Below are positions 40,864-51,036 of a stretch of 64,000 bases of DNA, in pieces. The DNA lies in the NCBI GenBank assembly GCA_023227945.1, contig JALOCC010000005.1:1-64000 (forward strand), written 5' to 3'. The notes under the pieces were generated by a model. It did no database searches. It had not been told where the DNA came from and saw nothing but the letters and a program-made list of their open reading frames with translations. Source of the DNA: Candidatus Omnitrophota bacterium. Its GTDB lineage: Bacteria > Omnitrophota > Gorgyraeia > Duberdicusellales > 4484-171. Position 1 is the first letter of the stretch. Each line of letters begins with the position of its first letter. Both the position numbers and the translations under genes were made by a program.

Positions 40864-42423
40864 ATGGCACAGTATTTAAAGTTACCGCAGCTGCATAGCC
40901 GCGTATTTCTTTACGGCATTGTTTTGATAATAATTATTTCCGGAACCTTAAAGATAAACCAAAATATAGCTAATAAAGGACAAGGCTATTTTGTGCTAAA
41001 AAATATAGACCAGGCAAATGAGGCGGCCCGGCTTGGGTATATTAAATACGAGGTCAATGATTATGCTGAAGCTTTTGGTTTAAAATGGGAATCAAAGCCG
41101 GGAATTAGAAGAATAATTCGTTCCGGCCCGGACGATTTTGATGATATAGGCTATATATCAATGTTAGAATTAATCGCGCTTGGCGGCAAAAAGATGACGC
41201 TTGGGCTCGTAGAGCAATTGCATAATATCGTTTTTATACTTTCTCTGGTAATGCTTGCTTTTGCGGTAAGGAAACTGTGCAATAATATATTTGCCGGATG
41301 GTTATTTTTAATCTTAGCTTTAATATTTAAAAAAAACATTCTTTCCTTAGTCTACGGCTCGCCGGATAGCCGCACTTTCGTAATATCTTTTTCTTGCGCG
41401 GTAATGTTTATTATATTTTCATTAAATTGGCTAAAAAAATATTTTTTTACGGCTAAAGGATCAATGGCAATATTATTTTTCGGCATGATAGTCGGGATAA
41501 TGATGCTGTTTAGATCTTCCGAAGGGTTGGCGGCAACTTGTGCTATTTATTTTTGCATAATTTTTTTAAATGTTAAACTCCGGGAAAAAATTACCTCAGC
41601 GCTTATTATATTTTTAGGAATTTTTTTCGTGACGATTATATTACCTATAGGGTTTGCTTTGCATAGAGATATTAAAACAGGGGAATTTACAGGCGACCTT
41701 AAACCTTATCTGCAGACCACCGGCCGGCACGCCGCATGGCATTCTCTTGTTGCGGGTTTAGGCAGATACCCCAATAGCTTGGGCATGAGATACAGTGATA
41801 TAGTTTTGTATGATCTTGTTCGGGCTAAATACCCTAAAGCCATGCACCCTAAGCTTAATATTCAGGGAGAAGGATATTACGATGTTTTACAAAAAATTTA
41901 TTTTCAATACGTCGCCAATCACCCTATTGAGTATATTAAAAATGTTGCTCAAGGATATCTTGAATTATTTTACGTTATACCCTATGTTACCAGTGTAGGG
42001 AATCTACCCTGGTTTTATGGATATCTTCCAATAAAACCGGGAGTTATCCCTTATGAAAGAGATAAAGCTTGGAACGTAAATGGCCTTGTCTGTTTAAGGT
42101 TATTTTATTTGCGGCTCAGTTCTACTGAATGGATAACATTTTTTCTTGCTTTTTTCAGCATTGCCGCTGCGGTTGTTTCGACGTTTTTTGGCGTCCCCGC
42201 GAAAACATACCGCGGTGTTTTTTTGGCAATTGTTTTTTATTTATTCTTACTTGCCACGCAGCGCGCCTTAATTCCTAATCATGGGCTAAACTTTATCGTT
42301 GCCTTTTGGATATTTTCTATCATATCTTTTCTATATATATGTTTTACTGATAATGTAGCAAGATATTTTTTCTGCCATAAATTAAAAGTTTTAATAAAAA
42401 ACTACAAAATTAGGAGATTATAG
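40864..42423 (+). CDS. Polytopic membrane protein, possible GT-C glycosyltransferase
   Basis: About ten hydrophobic helices in 519 residues, with one long soluble loop after the first helix (residues about 35-115) and another near 285-395 (KYPKAMHPKLNIQGEGYYDVLQ..). It resembles the gene at 48924 in overall plan: a first helix, a polar loop, a late IPNHGLNF/IPTHGQSA motif in the membrane part. I do not recognise a family firmly; GT-C enzymes have such topologies. It starts 7 bases after the previous stop. Confidence 0.65.
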   Translation: MAQYLKLPQLHSRVFLYGIVLIIIISGTLKINQNIANKGQGYFVLKNIDQANEAARLGYIKYEVNDYAEAFGLKWESKPGIRRIIRSGPDDFDDIGYISMLELIALGGKKMTLGLVEQLHNIVFILSLVMLAFAVRKLCNNIFAGWLFLILALIFKKNILSLVYGSPDSRTFVISFSCAVMFIIFSLNWLKKYFFTAKGSMAILFFGMIVGIMMLFRSSEGLAATCAIYFCIIFLNVKLREKITSALIIFLGIFFVTIILPIGFALHRDIKTGEFTGDLKPYLQTTGRHAAWHSLVAGLGRYPNSLGMRYSDIVLYDLVRAKYPKAMHPKLNIQGEGYYDVLQKIYFQYVANHPIEYIKNVAQGYLELFYVIPYVTSVGNLPWFYGYLPIKPGVIPYERDKAWNVNGLVCLRLFYLRLSSTEWITFFLAFFSIAAAVVSTFFGVPAKTYRGVFLAIVFYLFLLATQRALIPNHGLNFIVAFWIFSIISFLYICFTDNVARYFFCHKLKVLIKNYKIRRL

Positions 42424-43224
42424 ATGCCTAAAAAGTCATCTATTCGCGCCGAAGATTACAATTTAGTTTCTTCTACAAGAAACGAGAAAGTATCTACCGA
42501 TGCTATTGCCATAATCATTCCGTGTTATAACGAAGAAAAAAGGCTTAAAAGGGATGCCTTTGTGGATGAGCTTTCAAACTATTCCAATCTAACTTTTTTA
42601 TTTGTAAACGATGGCAGTAAAGATAATACTTTATCAGTTATACAAAAAATATGTACCGTCAATCCCGAGAGGGCTTTATGTTTTTCGCTTGAGGCAAATA
42701 AAGGTAAAGCAGAAGCGGTAAGGCAGGGCATGCTTTATTTATTAGAAAAGGATAAATACGATATTATTGGTTTCTGGGACGCTGATTTGGCAGTACCACT
42801 TTCAGAAATTTGGGATTTTGTTGAAATTTTTAAGAAGAATTCGAATATAAAAGCAGTAATTGGCAGCCGCGTTCATCTTGCCGGCAGGTCAATTGAACGT
42901 GTGCACCTGCGACATTATTTTGGCAGACTGTTTGCCACTGTTGTTGATTTGACTTTTGACATTCATGTTTATGACACTCAATGCGGAGCTAAACTTTTTG
43001 ACAGTAGAATACTCGCTGCCGTAGCTAGAGAGCCTTTCTGTTCTCGGTGGATATTCGATGTAGAGATTATTATACGCATATCAAGGTTAATCGGAACTCG
43101 TGATTGGTTATATGAGGTTCCGGTAGAGGAATGGAAGAATATTTCCGGGACAAAACGTTCTATTTCCGCTTACACCCAAGCCTTATTTGATTATATGAGT
43201 TTAATGATGGAGTATCGGCGTTGA
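42424..43224 (+). CDS. Family 2 glycosyltransferase, ALG5/DPM1-like
   Basis: 266 residues. AIIIPCYNEEKRLKRDAF, LFVNDGSKDNTL and FWDADLAVPLSEI are the nucleotide and metal motifs of polyprenyl-phosphate glucosyl/mannosyl transferases, and DTQCGAKLFD is a further ALG5 mark. No membrane helices at the C-terminus. It overlaps the next gene (a YfhO-like membrane protein) by 4 bases at TTGA, so it probably makes the lipid-linked sugar donor for it, as CsbB does for YfhO. Confidence 0.9.
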   Translation: MPKKSSIRAEDYNLVSSTRNEKVSTDAIAIIIPCYNEEKRLKRDAFVDELSNYSNLTFLFVNDGSKDNTLSVIQKICTVNPERALCFSLEANKGKAEAVRQGMLYLLEKDKYDIIGFWDADLAVPLSEIWDFVEIFKKNSNIKAVIGSRVHLAGRSIERVHLRHYFGRLFATVVDLTFDIHVYDTQCGAKLFDSRILAAVAREPFCSRWIFDVEIIIRISRLIGTRDWLYEVPVEEWKNISGTKRSISAYTQALFDYMSLMMEYRR

Positions 43225-45692
43225 AATTATTAAAAATTAATATATTTAGGTTGAAAAATTATCTTATCGCAAAATTTAATTTCCCTTTGGTTCTATTATT
43301 CCTGTTCCCTTTTTATTTTGCTTATAACTTATATCGCGGCAAGGTTTTCTTTTCGCATAATGATTTTGCGGGAATGTATTATCCTTTTCGGCAGTGGTTC
43401 CTTGGCCGCCTTATGAATTTTAAATTCCCCCTCTGGAATCCCTACTGGGGTACAGGCCATGAAGCAGTTATATGGTCTACGGTACCCCTTGACCCTTATA
43501 CATTTTTTGAACTTATTATAGGGCCTCAATATAGATACTTTTATCTTATACAATGCATGGCGCTTGTTTTAGCCGGATATTATATATTTAGAAAAATGAA
43601 ACTTGATTCATGGGCGGCAACAACATGTTCTTTGCTTTTCTTTTTGTCCCCTTTAATCACGTATTGGTATTTTGAATTTATCAATACCAATACCTTTATA
43701 GCGCATATGTTTACTTTTTTATTTATAATTAAATGGCTTGAAACGGGCAAATGGCGGTATGTTTTATTGATAGGCTGGTCATTCTTTTTGGGAATGTTTG
43801 GAACAAAGTTAGAATTCTGGTTTTTTGAATTTATTTTTTTTACTTTATTACTGATAACTGCCTTTTTCGTCATAAAGCCCAAGAGGCCTTCAATGATTAT
43901 TTTTGCCTGGCTGAGCATTTTAGTTGCGATTTTAGCACAAAGCTGGCAAATAAATCTTTTATTAAATGCATTAAGTAATTCCGGACGTATGCTTGTACCG
44001 CACAGCTTAGCAAACCTTTTTTCTTTTGAATTATATAAGAATCTTTTTCTAAGCCTGAGCGATTCAGAACTAATTCCACTTACGCTGATTTGCGTTTTTG
44101 CATTTATCGGGCTATACAACAGGTCTCGTTACCGCTGGGATTTTATTTTTTTAGGTTTAATCGTACTTTTTTTATTTAAATCTTGGGAATTCACCTTTTT
44201 GCCATTATTTCTACGTAGTCCCGTTTTCTTCGGTGCCTTACTTGCTTTTTTACTTTCAATTCGTAAAACCTCACAGAAACATTTGTTATCTGCCTGGATT
44301 ATTTTTATGCTTGGTGCTTACTATTGGTATAAACCGCTGGTTAATTTTGATGAGCTATATTTACTTCGCACAGCCCCGTTTCTTTTTAAATTAGTATGGG
44401 GATTCTTTGTTTGGTTGGGATGCTTAGAAGCGCATAGCAATAAAATAGTTAGATGGGCATATCTGTCTATTTTTATAGTTTTTCTACTAGAAACTCAAGG
44501 GCAGATTATTTTAACTCACCTCTTTGGCCTTGTTTGGATTCCGGGACGGGACAATTATTTAATAGATTTTTCTTTTGTTCTTATGGCTGCCTTTGGGGTT
44601 ATGCGTAATTTTAGATTCAAATCAGTTATTTTAAAACTCGCCCCTTTTATTATCGTGTTCTCTGCATATAATAATTTATACTATACCCTGCCTCGTCAGT
44701 CAGTTCCGGGGTATGCAAACCCCCTGTTGCGCTCGGGACTCAATTACGATCCTTTTAAGGAAGTCCCGGACTTGAAAACAATTATCGAAAAATTTAGCTA
44801 TATACCTTATCGCAGAGCGCTTGACCCCGATATTGAAAAACAGCTTCCTCAAAACCAAGGGACATTTCTTCTTGAAAAAACAGATAATGTCACATTTTAT
44901 GGCAGTATGAAACCATCGCGATATACTGAATTAGTAAATTTTTATAATTATGGTATTACCCCGGAAGATAAGATATCGGGTTATCCTTCGGTCTATTCAG
45001 AAAAAACAATCTCACGGCTTCCCAAATTAAAAACTAAAGGGTTTACTAATAATATAATTTATTATTTTACGGTTTGGACCATCCCGCCCTTAGATTCAGA
45101 TTTACTTAAATTGCTGGGGGTGGACTATATTGTGACTAGAGATAATAATTTGCTGCTTTCGTCAGCGCAGAAATTAGGGCTTAAGAATATTACAAAATAC
45201 GGAGATTTTAATGTGGCAGAGCTATCTGAAACGTTGCCGCGCTCATTTTTAGTCTCTAATGTAACTGGAGATAATTTTGATGATTTCAAAAATAATATGC
45301 GCCCCTCTATTAAATTAGAGAACCAACACTTATCGAGGGCATCAAATACCTATCTTGTTAAACCCGCACACATTCTTAAGTATGAACCCGAATATGTTGA
45401 AATATCGGTAGAATCTTCTCGTGGAGGATATTTGGTTTTGACTGATATTTTTCATCCCTACTGGTCAGCTTTTGTTGACGGAAAGCTTACGGAGATTGTT
45501 CCGGCATTTTATGCTTTTCGTGCAATTAAGGTGCCCGACGGTATACATAAAGTCGAATTTCTTTGTAGGGTACCGCATTTTGCCGTAGCATCTTTCACAT
45601 CGATTACATTAGTCATAATATTTCTGATTGCAACCTTGTATCTCTGGAATAAAGAATATAATTTTAATGTCAGGCAAGCGCAGAAGAAATAA
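43221..45692 (+). CDS. YfhO-like polytopic membrane protein (putative GT-C glycosyltransferase)
   Basis: 823 residues with about 12 hydrophobic helices. The N-terminal FFSHNDFAGMYYPFRQWFLG and FKFPLWNPYWGTGHEA motifs and the C-terminal beta domain (GGYLVLTDIFHPYWSAFVDG, FRAIKVPDGIHKVEF) are those of the YfhO family. In Firmicutes YfhO proteins transfer a sugar from undecaprenyl phosphate to teichoic acid outside the membrane; the acceptor here must differ. Start is probably TTG 43221, overlapping the GT2 gene. Confidence 0.82.
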   Translation: MKLLKINIFRLKNYLIAKFNFPLVLLFLFPFYFAYNLYRGKVFFSHNDFAGMYYPFRQWFLGRLMNFKFPLWNPYWGTGHEAVIWSTVPLDPYTFFELIIGPQYRYFYLIQCMALVLAGYYIFRKMKLDSWAATTCSLLFFLSPLITYWYFEFINTNTFIAHMFTFLFIIKWLETGKWRYVLLIGWSFFLGMFGTKLEFWFFEFIFFTLLLITAFFVIKPKRPSMIIFAWLSILVAILAQSWQINLLLNALSNSGRMLVPHSLANLFSFELYKNLFLSLSDSELIPLTLICVFAFIGLYNRSRYRWDFIFLGLIVLFLFKSWEFTFLPLFLRSPVFFGALLAFLLSIRKTSQKHLLSAWIIFMLGAYYWYKPLVNFDELYLLRTAPFLFKLVWGFFVWLGCLEAHSNKIVRWAYLSIFIVFLLETQGQIILTHLFGLVWIPGRDNYLIDFSFVLMAAFGVMRNFRFKSVILKLAPFIIVFSAYNNLYYTLPRQSVPGYANPLLRSGLNYDPFKEVPDLKTIIEKFSYIPYRRALDPDIEKQLPQNQGTFLLEKTDNVTFYGSMKPSRYTELVNFYNYGITPEDKISGYPSVYSEKTISRLPKLKTKGFTNNIIYYFTVWTIPPLDSDLLKLLGVDYIVTRDNNLLLSSAQKLGLKNITKYGDFNVAELSETLPRSFLVSNVTGDNFDDFKNNMRPSIKLENQHLSRASNTYLVKPAHILKYEPEYVEISVESSRGGYLVLTDIFHPYWSAFVDGKLTEIVPAFYAFRAIKVPDGIHKVEFLCRVPHFAVASFTSITLVIIFLIATLYLWNKEYNFNVRQAQKK

Positions 45693-45693
45693 T

Positions 45694-45747
45694 ATGAAAA
45701 GGCCCCTTTACTTTATAGATTATATTAAAAACGAAAAGATAAAATAG
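45694..45747 (+). pseudogene. Possible 17-codon gene stub
   Basis: ATG to TAG, encoding MKRPLYFIDYIKNEKIK. The wording resembles the first residues of some class I methyltransferases of glycan loci, but this is too short to prove. It sits between two membrane-protein genes, 1 base after the first stop. Confidence 0.25.
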
Positions 45748-45753
45748 GGTAGT

Positions 45754-48700
45754 ATGTTAACAAATAGAATGAAAAATATTATATATATTGCCTTGCTGGT
45801 TGTCATAGCTTTTTATCTTATTTATCCGTTGCTGGCAGGAAATTATATGTATGTTACCGGAGAATATGATATTTATAAATCTTTTATGGTTAATTTTATA
45901 GATTCCTTAAAAAAAGGAGTATTGCCCACTTGGAATGAATACGTAGGATGCGGTTCTCCCGCAATGCTCTTTGGGCATTATCCGATCAGCCAAAATACGA
46001 TATTCTACATGCTTTTTGGATATAATGAGTTTAATTCTTATTTTGTGCGATTTTTAAATTTGTTAATTTTGCTTTCTACTTTTATATATGCCTGTAAATT
46101 TTTAAAGTTTAGCTATTGGCTTGCCTTGCTCGGCGCACTTGTTTATTTCAGCGTTAATTTCGTTACGCGATTTATTATTACTGACACAATAGGCAATGTG
46201 CACCTGGTTTACCCGCTTCTGGCGATTTTAATTATAAAGATTATCCAAGATTATAACAAAAAAGATATATTGATTTTCAGCCTTTTTTATATTCTTTGGT
46301 TAAGCGGAGCCCATATCACTTATTTTTTTATGCCCTTGACAATGCTTTTCTTCTTCTATTGGGTTGCCATATTCGTTCTCCATAAACCTAAAATATTTAA
46401 ATTACAGGAGTTAAGAAAGTATATAGGACTGTGTTTTATGTTATTTATTGTTCCTTTATCGGCAGTACTATATCAGTATTATTATATTTATGATGTGTTA
46501 GTTATTTCAAATAGAATTAAGCAGGGATTAATCGTCAGTCCCTTTCAGCCCGTAGCCTGGGAGCAGCTGGCGGTTTCGTTTAGGTCTTCTTCGTATATTT
46601 GGGTAGGAGTATCTTTATTCATAATTTATATAGTTTTTAAAGTAATAATTTCAAAATATAAATCTTTCCAGAACAAGAAGTTAAATATTTTTTTTATATG
46701 GTTAGTAGCATTAACAGGCATTCTTTTGCTATTTTTTCCAGAAAAGAGTTTAAGCCTGCTCCGCCCACTAGGCCTAGATTATACGATAACAGCTTCTAAC
46801 GGCAGCAATAGCAACTATAGATTGGTGAAACTGTTAAAAGAAAATCTTATCCCCGGCGGCGGTTTTTCAGGAAACGCAAACGGATGGAAAACTAATCTCG
46901 CAGCCTTATCGATTATCCCTGATGGGCAATCCGGAAGCTGCCTTAAGATCACGACGACGGATGATGCAATAGGTTACGCTTATTATGCCTTTGCCACTAA
47001 ACCTAAACAGATGTATAAAATTTCAGTTTTTTACAAAAAAGGCACGGCAGCAAACGGTCAAATTAAGGTAGGAACTTCGATTGACGACACATCTTTATAT
47101 TATTCCGATGTTATTTCTAACGCTGAGTGGAGACGATATGATGGTTCCTTCCAGGCCACAGGTCCCGTTACCTATCTTACCTTGGTCGATCTCACTTCTT
47201 TAAAAGGTGAAACTTCTTATTTTGATACGGTTGCTCTTTATGAGCTAAAGCCATCTGTTCTTTCCGACGGCATCCCTCTTTTAAAATCCACTGTTTTTAA
47301 AATTTCATTGTTTTTATTCTTTTTGATAAACACGATTATTCTTTATAAGAAAAGGAAAAGTTTTGCTATTTCGCTTCCGGAAATCTTCAGCCTGCTCGTT
47401 ATTTTTATTATATATATTTCTATGTTGTCGTACTATTTCTTTTCTCCAGAGAACATAATCGGTGATGTAAATGGGTATGATTTTGATTTATTTAGAGAGA
47501 TGAGCTTTGCTTTTCAGATTATTTTTACCTTTTGCGTGTTATATTCTATAAAAGCATATAGAAATAATAAAATAATGAAAATTATGTTAGCGTTATTGAT
47601 TATTCTGTATTTAATGCGTTCACATTTTACAATATTGCTATTACGCTTTACGGGTTTTGTTTGGTATGCTACAAGGGATGGAGTAATTTTCAGCCTCATT
47701 TTCTCTGTTTTATTTATGTTTGGTCTAAAACAATTATTCAAAGATTTCTTGCAGTTTTTTAAATATAACAATAAAGAGAATGCTGTCTTTATCAAAAATT
47801 GTTTCCTCGCCTCTCTTATTATCCTTTTTGTGTGGGATTGCGGACATAAATTCTACAAAGGTACATCGCACCGCTATGTTTTTGGCGCGAAAGATAAAAT
47901 TTGCAGTACTGCAAGAGAAAGGGGGTATCTGGCTGGCAAGCGTGAGATTGTCTTATTAAATAATGAACTGCTAGAATTGGATAAATTGACAAAGCATTTT
48001 TATCGAACATTTACCCCTGAGAATAATTTTCTTTATTTAGCCGGCGAGTTGCAGCAATATAAAATTTACGAAGCTGCTATTTATGAGTCTAGTATTTCAA
48101 AAGAAATGTATGATTTTTTCAACTACACTATCTTGGGGAAAAACCGATCAAATGCTGCGGAGCTTAAAGATGTATTACCGTATTTTTTATTCACAAAACA
48201 TGTTCATGCTGGTTTAGGGCTTACTCATAAAGAAATTATGTATAGCGATTTCTTTATGTTTAATCCAAAAACCGACGCCGAATATCTAAAAAATCAAAAT
48301 ATTGAGTTCTTGTGGGATATTGCCCAGGTAAAATATTTGATTATCGGTCCAGAATTTTCAGATGCTTTGGATAATTTTAATGATAAGGAAAATTATAAAT
48401 TACTTGGTAGATATAGAGAGTTAAGGTTAAATTTGTACGAAATTATTAAAAATAAAAATTATTCAAAATTAGCTGTTTATCCGTTAGCCGATAAAGAAAA
48501 TCAAAACGAAATAATTGAAAATATGAATTCAACGGATATCAAGATATTAAAAAGCATATATTCAAAGTTAATATTCTTGGATCAATACAATGCAGACTTT
48601 GAGTTATCAAAAAATTTATCCGGTGATAATACGAGATATTACAAAATTGATTCAAAAAAACGGGGTATTCTAATTGACTTTGAAAGTTATAATCGCAATT

Positions 48701-48906
48701 GGCGGCTGAACGTTAACAACAAAAATCAAAAACTTAATAAAGCGTTTCAAATTTTTAAAGCAGTAAGTATAAACCCGGGCATTAATGAAATTAAATTAGA
48801 ATATAAAGTCAAATATTTCAAAGAGCTATTTTTATTATCCATTATTGTAATTTTTATATATGTCAGCTTATTAATCCGGATCAAATATGTGGAAAATAAT
48901 CAATAA
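45754..48906 (+). CDS. YfhO-like polytopic membrane protein with an inserted beta-sandwich domain
   Basis: 1050 residues, about 13 hydrophobic helices. The YfhO start (GEYDIYKSFMVNFIDSLKKG, LPTWNEYVGCGSPAML) and end (GILIDFESYNRNWRLNVNN, FKAVSINPGINEIKLEY) are present. Residues about 365-500 form a soluble domain between two helices (GNANGWKTN.., SGSCLKITTTDDAIGYAYYAF, GQIKVGTSIDDTSLYYSDV, SYFDTVALYEL) like carbohydrate-binding CBM4/9 jellyrolls. The same domain is at the C-terminus of the next protein. AT-rich coding sequence. Confidence 0.8.
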   Translation: MLTNRMKNIIYIALLVVIAFYLIYPLLAGNYMYVTGEYDIYKSFMVNFIDSLKKGVLPTWNEYVGCGSPAMLFGHYPISQNTIFYMLFGYNEFNSYFVRFLNLLILLSTFIYACKFLKFSYWLALLGALVYFSVNFVTRFIITDTIGNVHLVYPLLAILIIKIIQDYNKKDILIFSLFYILWLSGAHITYFFMPLTMLFFFYWVAIFVLHKPKIFKLQELRKYIGLCFMLFIVPLSAVLYQYYYIYDVLVISNRIKQGLIVSPFQPVAWEQLAVSFRSSSYIWVGVSLFIIYIVFKVIISKYKSFQNKKLNIFFIWLVALTGILLLFFPEKSLSLLRPLGLDYTITASNGSNSNYRLVKLLKENLIPGGGFSGNANGWKTNLAALSIIPDGQSGSCLKITTTDDAIGYAYYAFATKPKQMYKISVFYKKGTAANGQIKVGTSIDDTSLYYSDVISNAEWRRYDGSFQATGPVTYLTLVDLTSLKGETSYFDTVALYELKPSVLSDGIPLLKSTVFKISLFLFFLINTIILYKKRKSFAISLPEIFSLLVIFIIYISMLSYYFFSPENIIGDVNGYDFDLFREMSFAFQIIFTFCVLYSIKAYRNNKIMKIMLALLIILYLMRSHFTILLLRFTGFVWYATRDGVIFSLIFSVLFMFGLKQLFKDFLQFFKYNNKENAVFIKNCFLASLIILFVWDCGHKFYKGTSHRYVFGAKDKICSTARERGYLAGKREIVLLNNELLELDKLTKHFYRTFTPENNFLYLAGELQQYKIYEAAIYESSISKEMYDFFNYTILGKNRSNAAELKDVLPYFLFTKHVHAGLGLTHKEIMYSDFFMFNPKTDAEYLKNQNIEFLWDIAQVKYLIIGPEFSDALDNFNDKENYKLLGRYRELRLNLYEIIKNKNYSKLAVYPLADKENQNEIIENMNSTDIKILKSIYSKLIFLDQYNADFELSKNLSGDNTRYYKIDSKKRGILIDFESYNRNWRLNVNNKNQKLNKAFQIFKAVSINPGINEIKLEYKVKYFKELFLLSIIVIFIYVSLLIRIKYVENNQ

Positions 48907-48923
48907 GCTCATTTGCTAATATT

Positions 48924-51023
48924 ATGGACAACGCGATTAAAAATTTTGTAACTAAATATAACAGGTTTGTTTATTTTATTACAGCACTGTTGTTTGTTGT
49001 GGTTATATTTATTTTGATTAACTCTTTTTTTATCGATAAAAGAGTAGTTAATCAGACATGCTTGTGGGATATGGCCGGTAGGCCATACAAAACATTTTTG
49101 TACGAACTAAACTTACCTCATCAAGTAGGTGCTATCTTTGTTGGAGGAACGCCAAAAAAATTATTCCCAACAGAAAGATGTTATGGTGCACATAACATAG
49201 GTGACATTTTTACAAGTCAATTACGCTCTCTTTTATTTGGCACCAAAATAACAGAATTTTCAATAGCTTCTTACATTAATTTTATATTCGTTATCTCTGC
49301 TATACTTTTTTCTCTTCTGGCCGGTTATTTGATATTTAAGAATGGTTATGTTTCAATACCCCTATTTTTGTTAATCGCTTTTTTCAGGTATTTTGACCAG
49401 GGATTGATCTATGGGCTTCCCTTGAGGCACGCCTATGCGGTTTTTAATCCCCCGCTAATATTCTGTATTTTCATGACAATTATTTTATCTTTTAGAAATC
49501 TAAAGAAAAAGCATTGTCTAATTTTCATTTTAGCTGGATTTATAGTTGGTTATATACAACACTGTAGAACCTCTGAAGGCTACATTGCTATTGTTTCATT
49601 GTTATCCGTTGCCCTTATGATCATTGGGGGGTATTTGATATTTCAACGGCATAATCTTAAGAAAATATTTATTAATTTATTAATTATTTTCATAGCTATG
49701 TATGTCGGCTATTTAGGATACCAAAAAATGATTAGCGCATTTAAATATGATAGAGCCAAAAAATTTAATTTTGCTGTGGCTAAAGAAAAATTAATGTCTA
49801 ATCAGGCTTCTTTTCATAGCCTTTACATCAGTTTATTCCGTTATGAAAAGCCAAATAAATTTGGTGATAAAATAGGTTATGAAGCTGTTTACAATAAATA
49901 TCCAGAGATGAAAAATAGATTTGCTGCTGACATTAATTATGTTGAGTTAGCGAAGTCAAGAGAATATTATGCAAATATAAGAGAAATTTATTTTGATTAT
50001 TTTCTGCATAATCCTAAACATTTTTTAGCTTACGTTGCTAAAAGTATTTATGATTATATCTTATTTTTGCCGTACTACAGTTGGACAGGAAATAAATCAG
50101 CTCATGCTTATCTTCCTAAAATTAATGAAGATGTAGAAATCGAACCACAGGATTTAGCGCCGGACTTTAAAGATAGCGCTTTTAATTGGATAATTAATCT
50201 AAAATTGAAATATTTGCCAAAAAACCCATTATTTTTGATTTATTTTGTATGTGCCTATGCTTTGCTTATTGAAGCTATATATGCGTCTTTTGTTAAATTT
50301 AAAGAAATTTGTAAGCCCCGCCACAAAAGTTTTGAAAATAATTTACCAATTTATTTACTCGGCTGTATGCTAATATATTTCCTTTTTACCTCCATTGTAA
50401 GAATACTTATTCCCACTCATGGGCAATCTGCCGTGGTAACATTCAATATGATTATTATTTATAATTTAGTTAGAATAGTTGTTTCAAAAAATCCATTGAG
50501 GATAAAAAAGATAATCGTGCCTGCCTGGGTTATATTGTCTATAGTAGCAATTTTATTCTTTCTTAGCATAAAAGGCATTGCTTTATTGAGTAAACCTCTT
50601 TCTCTTGTGAAGAACGGCACCTTTGAACTAAATACCGAAGGATGGACAGCATATCAAGCTAATTTAGCTAATGCTAATAATGGCGAAGAGGAGGGGTGCC
50701 TGCGAGTTACAACATCACAGGATGCAATTGGCTACGCTTATATTGGAATTCCTACTAAGGTAGGGGAAATGTATAAGATTAGTGCTTACTTTAGAAGAGG
50801 AAGTTCTCATGACGGTCAAATCAAAGTGGGAACATCAGTTGACGATACTACTTTATATTATTCCGGTGTCCTTTTCGATAATCAATGGACACATTATAGT
50901 GGGGTATTCAAAGCCGCCACCCCCATTACCTATATTACATTAGTTAATCTTTCTGATAGTAAAGAAAAAACTTGTTTTTTCGATAGTATTGTCGTTACGA
51001 AATCTGAATATTATTCCGAATAA
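48924..51023 (+). CDS. Polytopic membrane protein with a C-terminal beta-sandwich domain
   Basis: 699 residues: about ten hydrophobic helices in residues 15-550 with a polar loop of about 130 residues after the middle (residues about 285-400), then a soluble domain at about 560-699 (LVKNGTFELNTEGWTAYQ, GQIKVGTSVDDTTLYYSGV, CFFDSIVVTKS) homologous to the inserted domain of the previous protein. The membrane part resembles the gene at 40864. Probably a GT-C type transferase whose terminal domain binds glycan outside the membrane; not proven. Confidence 0.72.
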   Translation: MDNAIKNFVTKYNRFVYFITALLFVVVIFILINSFFIDKRVVNQTCLWDMAGRPYKTFLYELNLPHQVGAIFVGGTPKKLFPTERCYGAHNIGDIFTSQLRSLLFGTKITEFSIASYINFIFVISAILFSLLAGYLIFKNGYVSIPLFLLIAFFRYFDQGLIYGLPLRHAYAVFNPPLIFCIFMTIILSFRNLKKKHCLIFILAGFIVGYIQHCRTSEGYIAIVSLLSVALMIIGGYLIFQRHNLKKIFINLLIIFIAMYVGYLGYQKMISAFKYDRAKKFNFAVAKEKLMSNQASFHSLYISLFRYEKPNKFGDKIGYEAVYNKYPEMKNRFAADINYVELAKSREYYANIREIYFDYFLHNPKHFLAYVAKSIYDYILFLPYYSWTGNKSAHAYLPKINEDVEIEPQDLAPDFKDSAFNWIINLKLKYLPKNPLFLIYFVCAYALLIEAIYASFVKFKEICKPRHKSFENNLPIYLLGCMLIYFLFTSIVRILIPTHGQSAVVTFNMIIIYNLVRIVVSKNPLRIKKIIVPAWVILSIVAILFFLSIKGIALLSKPLSLVKNGTFELNTEGWTAYQANLANANNGEEEGCLRVTTSQDAIGYAYIGIPTKVGEMYKISAYFRRGSSHDGQIKVGTSVDDTTLYYSGVLFDNQWTHYSGVFKAATPITYITLVNLSDSKEKTCFFDSIVVTKSEYYSE

Positions 51024-51036
51024 TAAATTTAACACA

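Noticed and set aside
50989..51036. Longer N-terminus of wecE
   Set aside because: It overlaps the end of the preceding gene and WecE proteins begin with MIPF, encoded from 51037.
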